This document shows, piece by piece, positions 1-6,492 of a stretch of 8,249 nt of DNA. Within the stretch, counting starts at the first letter, position 1, and the number at the start of each line of letters is the position of its first letter. The position numbers and the translations under genes were made by a program. The stretch spans positions 1 to 8,249 of the forward strand of contig LGFB01000051.1 in NCBI GenBank assembly GCA_001508835.1, given 5' to 3'. A model generated the notes under the pieces. That model worked only from the letters and a program-made list of their open reading frames with translations, was not told where the DNA came from and did not search any database. The DNA is from a bacterium 42_11 (lineage in GTDB: Bacteria; Synergistota; GBS-1).

Positions 1-43
1 CTTTCTTAATACATTTTATCACCTGTTTATCTTATTTCAAGAA

Positions 44-62
44 AAGGAGGCGAAATGCGATG
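44..62 (+). promoter_or_regulatory. Ribosome binding site and start of the ROK kinase
   Basis: A near-complete Shine-Dalgarno, AAGGAGG (44-50), lies 9 nt before the ATG at 60. A second ATG at 55-57 is out of frame and reads ATG CGA TGA, a two-codon frame whose stop overlaps the true start (ATGA). The spacing of 9 nt to ATG60, against 4 nt to ATG55, favours 60. No promoter can be defended in the 43 bases visible upstream, which may contain the end of a preceding transcript. Confidence 0.7.
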
Positions 63-965
63 AGATTGGCTATTGGTTTAGACATAGGTGGGACTTTCAT
101 GAAGGGTGGGGTCGTTTCTGAAAGAGGGGATGTTTTAGATTTTATGAAAGTTAGAACTCCCGAGGGAAGAAAGGTCGAAGATGTCCTTGATGTTATTTCT
201 GAGATAGTGAGGAAATTTCAGGGAAAGTACGAAATTTCCTCCATTGGTGTGGCCTCCCCGGGTTCCGTTACGAAGGATGGGGTCGTTTTGTTTTCTCCCA
301 ATTTTCCTTTGTGGAAGGATGTTCCTTTGAAGGACTTTATGCAAGCCCGGTTCTCTCTACCTGTTGTGGTAGATAATGACGCTAACGCTTATGCCTTTGG
401 TGAATATGAAATTGGAGTGGCTAAAGGTGTGGGAAATTTTATCCTTTTAACTCTCGGCACGGGGGTAGGGGGTGCTGTTTTTTGTGAAGGCAGGCTTTTC
501 AAAGGTTCTATCGGAATAGGAGGGGAGCTTGGGCACATAATAGTCGGTAGCAGTGGTCCAACCTGTGGTTGTGGGAATATAGGTTGTTTGGAAACCTATT
601 CTTCCCTGAGAGGCATACAAGAGTTCGCAGCGAGGGAGAATCTTAACGAAGAACAAAGTAAGCCTATGGTTTTGTTAAATCTTGCCACCAGAGGAGATTT
701 ACGGGCTAAAAAAATAATAAACATCTTTAAAGATTATTTAATTAAGGCTCTAATAAGTTACATCCACATATTTAATCCTCAGCTTGTAGTTTTGGGAGGG
801 GGACTTTCACGAGATTATAAGGTTATATTGAGCGACCTAACAGAGATAGTTAACGAACGCGTTATGCCCAGTTTTAAAGGGACTTTCAAGGTGGTTTTTT
901 CTTCTCTTTCGGATGAAGCTGGAGTTGTAGGAATAGCTCTTATGGCTCTCAAAGACGGACATTGA
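60..965 (+). CDS. ROK-family sugar kinase (glucokinase-like)
   Basis: Cytoplasmic ATP-dependent sugar kinase of the ROK family, 301 aa, the usual length for glucokinase, fructokinase or N-acetylmannosamine kinase. Seen in the sequence: the N-terminal phosphate-binding loop DIGGT (residues 8-12), the catalytic-base segment VDNDAN with Asp107, the glycine-rich TLGTGVGGA loop (131-139), and the sugar/zinc region GGELGH (154-159) followed by CGCGNIGC (169-176). His159, Cys169, Cys171 and Cys176 form the family's structural zinc site. There is no N-terminal helix-turn-helix, so this is an enzyme, not a ROK repressor such as NagC or XylR. The start at 60 is set by AAGGAGG at 44-50, 9 nt upstream; an ATG at 55 is out of frame. 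The gene converges on hisF and overlaps its 3' end by 17 bp. The family assignment is firm. Glucose is the likeliest substrate but is inferred, since ROK substrate specificity cannot be read from motifs. Confidence 0.93.
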   Translation: MRLAIGLDIGGTFMKGGVVSERGDVLDFMKVRTPEGRKVEDVLDVISEIVRKFQGKYEISSIGVASPGSVTKDGVVLFSPNFPLWKDVPLKDFMQARFSLPVVVDNDANAYAFGEYEIGVAKGVGNFILLTLGTGVGGAVFCEGRLFKGSIGIGGELGHIIVGSSGPTCGCGNIGCLETYSSLRGIQEFAARENLNEEQSKPMVLLNLATRGDLRAKKIINIFKDYLIKALISYIHIFNPQLVVLGGGLSRDYKVILSDLTEIVNERVMPSFKGTFKVVFSSLSDEAGVVGIALMALKDGH

Positions 966-1713
966 TGCCTTTTTCCTTTAAGAATATCTTTAAGTCTTTT
1001 ATCCTTATTTTGCCATAATGGAAAAGTGTAGCTGCCAATGCTGCACTTGCTTTGGCTTCTGAAAAAACAGCTAAAAAGTCTTCCAACTTTCCTGCGCCGC
1101 CTGAAGCAATTACTGGAATCCTGACATTCGTAGCAATAGCTTTGGTGAGTTCTATATCGTATCCATCCTCTGTGCCATCTCTATCCATACTTGTTAGTAA
1201 TATTTCGCCTGCGCCTAAGCTTTCTACTGTTTTTGCCCATTCTACAGCATCTATTCCCGTGGGTTGGGTTCCACTTTTTATAAAAACTTCCCAGGAGCTT
1301 TTTGTTTTTCCCGTTTTCTTTGCATCTATAGCTACCACTATACATTGTCTTCCAAACATGTTTGCTGATTCCCTTATTATTTCTGGATTTCTGACAGCTG
1401 CAGTGTTAATGGAAACCTTATCGGCTCCGGCTAGTAATGCACTACGAATGTCGTTTATATCTCTTATGCCGCCTCCGACTGTCAGGGGTATAAAGAGTTT
1501 TTCCGAGACCCTTTCTATAACTCTTAGCATCGTATCTCTATTTTCTAGCGAGGCTGTTATGTCAAGGAATACAAGTTCATCTGCTCCTTCTTCATTGTAA
1601 ACTTTTGCTAATTCTACAGGGTCACCTGCATCCCTAAGATTTAGGAAATTTATTCCCTTTACTACTCTACCTTCTTTGACATCCAAACAAGGAATTATCC
1701 TTTTAGCAAGCAC
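949..1713 (-). CDS. hisF: Imidazole glycerol phosphate synthase, cyclase subunit HisF
   Basis: Cyclase subunit of the HisF-HisH glutamine amidotransferase. It uses ammonia delivered through its barrel from HisH to turn PRFAR into imidazole glycerol phosphate and AICAR, in the cytoplasm. It is a 254-aa beta/alpha barrel of normal family length. Seen: IIPCLDV with catalytic Asp11, VVKGINF (17-23), the phosphate-binding TVGGGIRD (78-85), VAIDAKK with the second catalytic Asp130, SMDRDGT (175-181) and IASGGAG near the C-terminal phosphate site. All expected catalytic residues are present. The start is GTG at 1713, with GAGGTGA 6 nt upstream, and it overlaps the end of hisA by 11 nt. It is the last gene of the operon. 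Its stop lies inside the convergent ROK kinase gene, so there is no space for a dedicated terminator. Identity is certain from motifs and context. Confidence 0.98.
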   Translation of the reverse strand: MLAKRIIPCLDVKEGRVVKGINFLNLRDAGDPVELAKVYNEEGADELVFLDITASLENRDTMLRVIERVSEKLFIPLTVGGGIRDINDIRSALLAGADKVSINTAAVRNPEIIRESANMFGRQCIVVAIDAKKTGKTKSSWEVFIKSGTQPTGIDAVEWAKTVESLGAGEILLTSMDRDGTEDGYDIELTKAIATNVRIPVIASGGAGKLEDFLAVFSEAKASAALAATLFHYGKIRIKDLKIFLKEKGINVRL

Positions 1714-2401
1714 CTTTAATCACCTCTAAAGGTATAGTCCCTTCATAAAAAGCTCTTCCAATTATTATGCCATATGCTCCGGCTCTTTTGGCCTTTTCTA
1801 TATCCTCTAAAGAGGAAACTCCACCTGCGAATACTATCTTCGCTACCCCATTTTTTGTAAACTTTTCAATTAAACTTGTGTCTAAGCCCTCCAGGGTTCC
1901 ATCTTTGTGTGTAAAGGTTATGATGAAATTCTCAAACCCCTCGCTTATCGCTTCTTCTAAAAGTTCCGTTCCTCTTATATTTTCTTTTCGTTGCCAACCG
2001 TAGGTTTTTAAAAAACCCTGTTCGTCAATGTCTATGGACACTATTATTCTTTTTTTCTGTTTCTTTAGGTTTTCTTTTTCTCTTAGAAAAAGTGTGGTAA
2101 TTATAAAGTAGTCTATATCGGTAGATAGAAGTTTTTCTAAAGTTTCAAGGGATCTTATTCCGCCTCCGAATTCTACTTCTAAATCTGTTTTTCTTTTAAT
2201 GTTAAGCGCAATATCAAGATTGACCGGTGCCCCTTGCTGGGCTCCATCTAAGTCTATGATATGAAGCCTCTTTGCTCCTGCCTTTTTAAATTTCAAAGCC
2301 ATTTCCATGGGATCTTTTTTAAAGAGTTCTTTCTCAAAGGCTCCTTTGTATAGTCTCACACTTTTTCCACCTTTTAGGTCTATAGCAGGTATTATCAGCA
2401 T
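1703..2401 (-). CDS. hisA: ProFAR isomerase HisA
   Basis: Catalyses the Amadori isomerisation of ProFAR to PRFAR, the substrate of HisF-HisH. It is a 232-aa beta/alpha barrel, slightly shorter than the usual 240-245. Seen: IPAIDL with catalytic Asp8, HIIDLDGA (47-54), the phosphate-binding EFGGGIRS (77-84), VSIDID with Asp124 in the place of the second catalytic Asp, THKDGT (164-169), and FAGGVSS plus [10 protein letters not shown] at the C-terminal phosphate site. The stretch YFIITTLFL (98-106) replaces the more usual VIIGT-type motif and is divergent, as I recall for the Thermotoga HisA too. The ATG start at 2401 is preceded by AGAGGTT about 9 nt upstream and overlaps the hisH stop by 7 nt. 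The lack of the longer HisF-type insertions and the position between hisH and hisF separate it from HisF. Confidence 0.97.
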   Translation of the reverse strand: MLIIPAIDLKGGKSVRLYKGAFEKELFKKDPMEMALKFKKAGAKRLHIIDLDGAQQGAPVNLDIALNIKRKTDLEVEFGGGIRSLETLEKLLSTDIDYFIITTLFLREKENLKKQKKRIIVSIDIDEQGFLKTYGWQRKENIRGTELLEEAISEGFENFIITFTHKDGTLEGLDTSLIEKFTKNGVAKIVFAGGVSSLEDIEKAKRAGAYGIIIGRAFYEGTIPLEVIKGAC

Positions 2402-3009
2402 CTTTCTTCTAACCTCTTTAGTGAAATATCTAAAAGTTTCAGTCCTCTTTCTCCAGACTTTTCCGGATGGAATTGAAACCCTAACAAGTTACCTTTGCCA
2501 ACTATGGAAGGGAAGATTATTCCATAAGAAGTTTCTCCTATCGTTACTTTTTCTTCTGGTATTGCGTAGTAGGAGTGGGCGAAGTAAAAATATTGAGGAA
2601 ACGGGAAGTCGGATAAAATATTTTCGCTTTCCGATACGATTTTCACTTCGTTCCATCCCATATGAGGGATAGGTAGCCCCATGTCTGGGAATCTTTTTAT
2701 TCTTCCTCTTATTAGCTTTAATCCCTCATGTAGTCCTTCTTCTTCGCTGACGTCAAAGAGAAGCTGCATTCCCAAGCATATTCCAAGCATGGGATTACCC
2801 TTTTCTACCCACCTTTGAATTTCTTCTATCCACTTTAATTTTTCAAGGTTTCCGATGGCACTGCCAAAAGCTCCTACTCCAGGCAATATAAGAACCGATA
2901 TCTTTTGGAGATCAGGAGCATTTAGGATTTTAAACTCTTTCCCTAAAAGTTTTAAAGCGTTTACAAGGCTTTTTAAGTTTCCCGCTCCGTAATCTATTAT
3001 TCCTAACAA
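2395..3009 (-). CDS. hisH: Imidazole glycerol phosphate synthase, glutaminase subunit HisH
   Basis: Class I glutamine amidotransferase subunit, 204 aa, that hydrolyses glutamine and channels ammonia into HisF. Seen: N-terminal IIDYGAGN (4-11), oxyanion-side LPGVGAFG (42-49), the nucleophile elbow GICLGMQLLF with Cys78, the HisH-specific PHMGWNEV segment, and FQFHPEKSG with His181 and Glu183 completing the catalytic triad. The start is TTG at 3009. The hisB stop lies in the same frame only 3 nt upstream, so no earlier start is possible, and AAAGGAG (3021-3027) in the hisB end supplies the ribosome binding site 11 nt away. The TGA stop lies within the start of hisA, giving a coupled junction. 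All catalytic residues are intact. Confidence 0.97.
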   Translation of the reverse strand: MLGIIDYGAGNLKSLVNALKLLGKEFKILNAPDLQKISVLILPGVGAFGSAIGNLEKLKWIEEIQRWVEKGNPMLGICLGMQLLFDVSEEEGLHEGLKLIRGRIKRFPDMGLPIPHMGWNEVKIVSESENILSDFPFPQYFYFAHSYYAIPEEKVTIGETSYGIIFPSIVGKGNLLGFQFHPEKSGERGLKLLDISLKRLEERC

Positions 3010-3012
3010 GGG

Positions 3013-3582
3013 TTACATCACTCCTTTAGTAGAGGGTACTCCTTTTTCTTCCTCCAGTGCCATTTTAAGAGCCTTTCCGACTCCTTTAAAGATTGCTTCA
3101 ATTATGTGGTGAGCATTCTTACCCCTTCTTCTTACTATGTGAAGCGTTATAAAGGCGTGGCTGGTGAATGCCTTCCAAAATTCTTCTATTAAAGATGTTT
3201 CTAATTTTCCCACGTAGCTTTCATTGAGCTCCACATCAAATACGAGGAAAGCCCTTTCTGCTAAATCTAATGCTATTTCTACAAGTGCATCGTCCATTGG
3301 CATTAAAAAGAAGCCAAAACGTTTTATATTTTCCCTTTTATCCAAAGCTCTTTTAAAAGCTTCCCCTAAAACTATCCCTACATCTTCGACCAAGTGATGG
3401 TTATCTACGAAAGTGTCACCTTCGGCTTTTAATTCTATGTCAAAACTTCCATGTAAGGCAAAAGATTCAAGTAGGTGATTAAAAAAACCAATGGGAGTAT
3501 CTATTAATGCCTTTCCTCTTCCCCGTATTTCAAGCTTTACTTCTACTTTAGTTTCTCTTGTAGCTCTTTCAAGGATAACCAG
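3013..3582 (-). CDS. hisB: Imidazoleglycerol-phosphate dehydratase HisB, probable CTG start
   Basis: Dehydrates imidazole glycerol phosphate to imidazole acetol phosphate with manganese ligated by two His-rich motifs. Read from CTG at 3582 the protein is 189 aa, matching monofunctional HisB; there is no phosphatase domain. In this numbering, ERATRETKVEV (5-15) is the typical N-terminal strand, then TPIGFFNHLLE (29-39), the first metal motif DNHHLVED (60-67) and the second, NAHHIIE (156-162). From the stop at 3628-3630 down to a TTG at 3393 this frame has no ATG, GTG or TTG. That TTG is codon 64, inside the first metal motif, so starting there would remove His62 and His63. AGGAGGT (3592-3598) lies 9 nt upstream of the CTG. 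An ATC at 3576 is a less well-spaced alternative. The gene overlaps hisC by about 40 nt. The family is certain; the start codon is inferred. Confidence 0.9.
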   Translation of the reverse strand: MVILERATRETKVEVKLEIRGRGKALIDTPIGFFNHLLESFALHGSFDIELKAEGDTFVDNHHLVEDVGIVLGEAFKRALDKRENIKRFGFFLMPMDDALVEIALDLAERAFLVFDVELNESYVGKLETSLIEEFWKAFTSHAFITLHIVRRRGKNAHHIIEAIFKGVGKALKMALEEEKGVPSTKGVM

Positions 3583-4541
3583 ATTTTCTCTACCTCCTCT
3601 CTTTTCCCTATGCTTATTCGTATGTAGTTACCTTCCATATCTGGTTTTCTTATCTCTATGTCCTTCTCTTTTAAAAATGCTATAACGTCAAGGTTTTCAT
3701 ATAGGACTTTGCATAAAATGAAGTTAGTTTCTGATGGGTATGGCTTTAGAAATGTTAATGTGGAGAGTTTTGCAAAAAGCCAGTCTCGGTTTTCTATTAC
3801 CTCTTTGACCTTTTCTTTGATCCAGGAAGTCTGGTTTAACATGAATAGAGCAAGCTTTTCAGAGAACAAGCTTATATTGAATGGTAGACGAACTTCATTT
3901 AGGACGTCAATATTATTTTTATGCGATATAGCATAGCCTACTCTTGCTCCTGCCAAACTCAAAGCCTTGGAAAACGTTCTAAGAATAATAACGTTTTGCC
4001 TTTCTCTTACCAGATTCAGAAGGGTTTTGCCTGAGAATTCATAATATGCTTCATCTATTATTGTAATACCAGGATTTTTATCGATAACGTCTATTATATC
4101 CTTTTCTGGCCAGCAATTTGCCGTTGGATTATTCGGGTATCCTAAGAAAATCACGGCTCCATTTTTAACAGCTTCTTCTATGTCCTTTTTAGGTAGTCCC
4201 CAATCTTCTTTTAAATTGAATTTTAGTATCTTCATTCCCAAAAGTTTTCCTGCTTTTTCATACATTCCGAAGGTGGGATGAGTAATAACTAAAGGGAATC
4301 CCTTTCTATGAAATGCAAGGAGAATATAGAGAATAAGTTCGTCTGAACCGTTTCCTATAGCTATATTGTCGATATCGACATTTAGTCTATCTGCTAAAGC
4401 TTTACGCAATTCTTTATACTCGGGGTCGGGATATCTATTAATCTCTATTTCTTTAAAGGTTTTAATAATTTCCCTTTCGAACTCTCTGATAGGGTTAAAA
4501 GGATTTTCGTTCAGATTAGCTCTTATTAATGTCCTGTCCAT
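3543..4541 (-). CDS. hisC: Histidinol-phosphate aminotransferase HisC
   Basis: PLP-dependent fold type I aminotransferase that transfers the glutamate amino group to imidazole acetol phosphate, giving histidinol phosphate. It has 332 aa, at the short end of the family (about 335-360), because the protein begins almost directly at the conserved ANLNENP (8-14). Seen: IGNGSDELI (62-70), GYPNNPT (134-140), IIDEAYYEF (161-169) with the PLP-ring Asp163, TFSKALSLAGARVGY (189-203) with Schiff-base Lys192, and the C-terminal RISIGKREE that contains the substrate-binding Arg. The ATG at 4541 has AAGGAG 8 nt upstream and overlaps the hisD end by 16 nt. An aromatic or other related aminotransferase is excluded by its place in the operon. 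Its last ~40 nt also carry the apparent hisB start. Confidence 0.97.
   Translation of the reverse strand: MDRTLIRANLNENPFNPIREFEREIIKTFKEIEINRYPDPEYKELRKALADRLNVDIDNIAIGNGSDELILYILLAFHRKGFPLVITHPTFGMYEKAGKLLGMKILKFNLKEDWGLPKKDIEEAVKNGAVIFLGYPNNPTANCWPEKDIIDVIDKNPGITIIDEAYYEFSGKTLLNLVRERQNVIILRTFSKALSLAGARVGYAISHKNNIDVLNEVRLPFNISLFSEKLALFMLNQTSWIKEKVKEVIENRDWLFAKLSTLTFLKPYPSETNFILCKVLYENLDVIAFLKEKDIEIRKPDMEGNYIRISIGKREEVEKIWLSLKELQEKLK
3592..3598 (-). promoter_or_regulatory. Ribosome binding site deciding the hisB start
   Basis: On the minus strand, AGGAGGT is an almost perfect Shine-Dalgarno, located inside the hisC coding sequence about 50 nt before its stop. It is placed 9 nt before the in-frame CTG at 3580-3582 and 15 nt before the ATC at 3574-3576. 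Nothing else in this stretch needs a ribosome binding site. It is the main evidence that hisB begins here, not at the TTG at 3393. Confidence 0.75.
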
Positions 4542-5851
4542 CTGGGTTTCTCCTTTATAAAAGAGTTTTGTTTTCTAATTTTTATAGAGAGGGCATGTCC
4601 GTGAAGTCCCTCTGCCTCAGCTAAGGTTATAGTAATATCGGAAAGCTCTTTAAAGCCATCTTCTGATATAGAGAGAAAGTTAATGGTTTTCAAAAAGTCT
4701 TTAACGCTCAGTCCGGAGAAAAACTTTGCCGTTCCCGATGTTGGCAATATGTGATTGGGGCCTCCTACATAATCTCCTATGACTTCCGATGAGTAAGCTC
4801 CTAAAAAGACAGTCCCAGCATTTTTAATCTTCGATAGGATGGAAAAAGGTTCTTTAGTTTGTATTTCTAAGTGTTCTGGAGCTATCGTGTTTACAAGATG
4901 TGCTCCCTCATCAAGGTTGTTTACTATTGCAATTGCTCCATAGTTTTGCAAAGATTCCTCTATCGTTTCTTTACTTGGCAGTTCTCGGGCAAAGTGATAG
5001 ATTATGGAAAGAACCCGTTCTGCAAGGTTGTTTGAATTTGTTATCAATATTGCTGATGAGAGGGGATCGTGTTCCGCTTGCGATATCAAGTCTGCTGCTA
5101 TCCAAGAAGGGTTTGCACTCTCATCAGCTAAGATGCAAATTTCGCTTGGGCCAGCAAGAGAATCTATGCCGATTTCTCCTAAGAGGAGCTTTTTAGCCAT
5201 CGTTACATAGATGTTGCCTGGACCTACCACTTTGTTTACCTTTGGAATTGTCTCTGTTCCAAATGCCATTGCTGCAACAGCTACTGCTCCTCCTGCTTTG
5301 TAAATCTCGTTTATTCCCAGTTCTTTAGCGGTGAATAGAATGGCTGGGTTAATTTTACCGTTAGGTGACGGAGGTGTACAAACTATTATTCTTTCTGTTC
5401 CAGCTATTTTAGCAGGTATTGCTGCCATAATGAGTGAGGATGGATAGGAAGCCCTGCCTCCTGGGACATAGATTCCTACGCTTTCTATGGGGACTATTTT
5501 TTGCCCCATAATGTTTCCGTTTTCTTCCTCCATTAGCCACGAATTTAGTTTTTGCCTTTCATGAAAATTCCAGATTCTTTCTATGGCTTTTTTAATTGCC
5601 CTTTTTATTTCGTGAGATAAAAGGTTTTCCGATTCGTCGATTTCTTTTAAGCTTACTTTTATATCGCTTTCCTTAAGTTCAACCTTCTGGAATTGCCTAA
5701 CATCATTGATTATGGCTTTGTCTCCTAAGGATTTAACTTCTTCAATTGCTTCCTTAACTCTAGCTTCTATATCTTCTCTCGTATGCGATCTCTCTGTTAG
5801 TAGTTTCTCTAAAAATTCTCTGGCATTTTGAAGCCCCCTGATTATCCTCAA
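4526..5851 (-). CDS. hisD: Histidinol dehydrogenase HisD
   Basis: NAD- and zinc-dependent enzyme that oxidises L-histidinol to L-histidine in two steps, ending the pathway. It has 441 aa, close to the family norm of about 430. Seen: VGIYVPGGRASYPSS (125-139), KVVGPGN (207-213), AGPSEI (233-238), the zinc residues Gln258 and His261 in ISQAEHDP, the catalytic pair Glu326-His327 in APEHLE, Asp360 in GDYVGGPNH, and His419 in the C-terminal AEGLHGHA. All catalytic and metal residues are present. A tail of roughly 15 residues after the last conserved motif is translated from DNA that overlaps the hisC ribosome binding site and start. The start is TTG at 5851, overlapping the hisG stop as TTGA, with GGGAG about 9 nt upstream. 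Confidence 0.97.
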   Translation of the reverse strand: MRIIRGLQNAREFLEKLLTERSHTREDIEARVKEAIEEVKSLGDKAIINDVRQFQKVELKESDIKVSLKEIDESENLLSHEIKRAIKKAIERIWNFHERQKLNSWLMEEENGNIMGQKIVPIESVGIYVPGGRASYPSSLIMAAIPAKIAGTERIIVCTPPSPNGKINPAILFTAKELGINEIYKAGGAVAVAAMAFGTETIPKVNKVVGPGNIYVTMAKKLLLGEIGIDSLAGPSEICILADESANPSWIAADLISQAEHDPLSSAILITNSNNLAERVLSIIYHFARELPSKETIEESLQNYGAIAIVNNLDEGAHLVNTIAPEHLEIQTKEPFSILSKIKNAGTVFLGAYSSEVIGDYVGGPNHILPTSGTAKFFSGLSVKDFLKTINFLSISEDGFKELSDITITLAEAEGLHGHALSIKIRKQNSFIKEKPRWTGH

Positions 5852-6492
5852 TTGGTCTCACTCCCTTCTAAAAGAGAGGCTATTTCAAGTATTTCATTTG
5901 TTCTGTTTTTATAGCACACGGGGTTAACTATAAGCCTTGCACTTACTTGGGCTATAGTTTTAATTATCACGAGGTTGTTTTCTTTTAAGGTCCTTCCCGT
6001 TTCTTTCAGGTCTAGTATCACATCCACCAGATTTACAAGCGGTGCAATTTCAACGGAACCGTAAAGCTTAACTATATCCATTTGGATTCCTTGATAGTTT
6101 AGGAAATCCTCGGCTATTTTGGGGTATTTTGTCCCTAGCTTTTTTCCCCAAAGAAGCTCTTTTTCAAACGAAAGTCCTTTATCTGCTGGAGCGGCTAATA
6201 CAAGTTCGCATTTTCCTATTCCTAGATCTGCTATTTCGTATACGTCCTCTTTTCTTTCCCAAATAACATCATTTCCTGCTATTCCTAAATCAGCTGCCCT
6301 TCTTGAAACGTATATAGGAATGTCAAAAGGCTTTGCCAGTATGAGCCTGAATCCATTTCTCTCAAAAATAAGTTTTCTGCTTTTGGAAAGCTTTTCATAG
6401 TCTTCTTCTAATATTCCCTTTTCCTTAAGTAGTTCAACAATTTTCTTAAGGAGCCTTCCAGTGGGTAAGGCTATTGATAAGTTTTTCTTCAT
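5848..6492 (-). CDS. hisG: ATP phosphoribosyltransferase catalytic subunit HisG, short form
   Basis: Condenses ATP with PRPP to give phosphoribosyl-ATP, the first committed and feedback-controlled step. At 214 aa it is the short form, lacking the roughly 80-residue C-terminal regulatory domain of long HisG, so by family knowledge it needs HisZ for activity and histidine inhibition. Seen: ALPTGRL (8-14), the AADLGIAGNDV region (66-76), and the family signature EIAPLVNLVDVILDL (148-162), which runs into the PRPP-binding loop KETGRTL (163-169). The ATG at 6492 is preceded by GGAGG about 12 nt upstream, slightly long. The first 15 codons lie inside the 3' end of hisZ (47-nt overlap), which would couple synthesis of the two subunits. 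The gene ends by overlapping hisD by 4 nt. Confidence 0.97.
   Translation of the reverse strand: MKKNLSIALPTGRLLKKIVELLKEKGILEEDYEKLSKSRKLIFERNGFRLILAKPFDIPIYVSRRAADLGIAGNDVIWERKEDVYEIADLGIGKCELVLAAPADKGLSFEKELLWGKKLGTKYPKIAEDFLNYQGIQMDIVKLYGSVEIAPLVNLVDVILDLKETGRTLKENNLVIIKTIAQVSARLIVNPVCYKNRTNEILEIASLLEGSETN

Noticed and set aside
1..43. Promoter or end of an upstream gene before the ROK kinase
   Set aside because: There is too little sequence. TTATCT-like elements exist, but no -35 at the right distance can be defended, and no upstream protein tail is recognisable.
966..1020. Possible terminator near the hisF/ROK junction (T-rich tracts, AAGA-ATA-TCTT)
   Set aside because: The hairpin would be a 4-bp AT stem inside hisF coding sequence, with no GC-rich stem before a U-tract.
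1052..1600. Long plus-strand open frame (182 codons) opposite hisF
   Set aside because: It is antisense to an unmistakable hisF, is Ser/Pro/Leu-rich without domain-like motifs, and has no Shine-Dalgarno. It is a shadow of hisF codon usage.
3013..3393. hisB as a 126-aa protein starting at TTG 3393
   Set aside because: This would cut into the DNHHLVED metal motif and remove 63 clearly homologous residues; the strong Shine-Dalgarno upstream supports the longer form.
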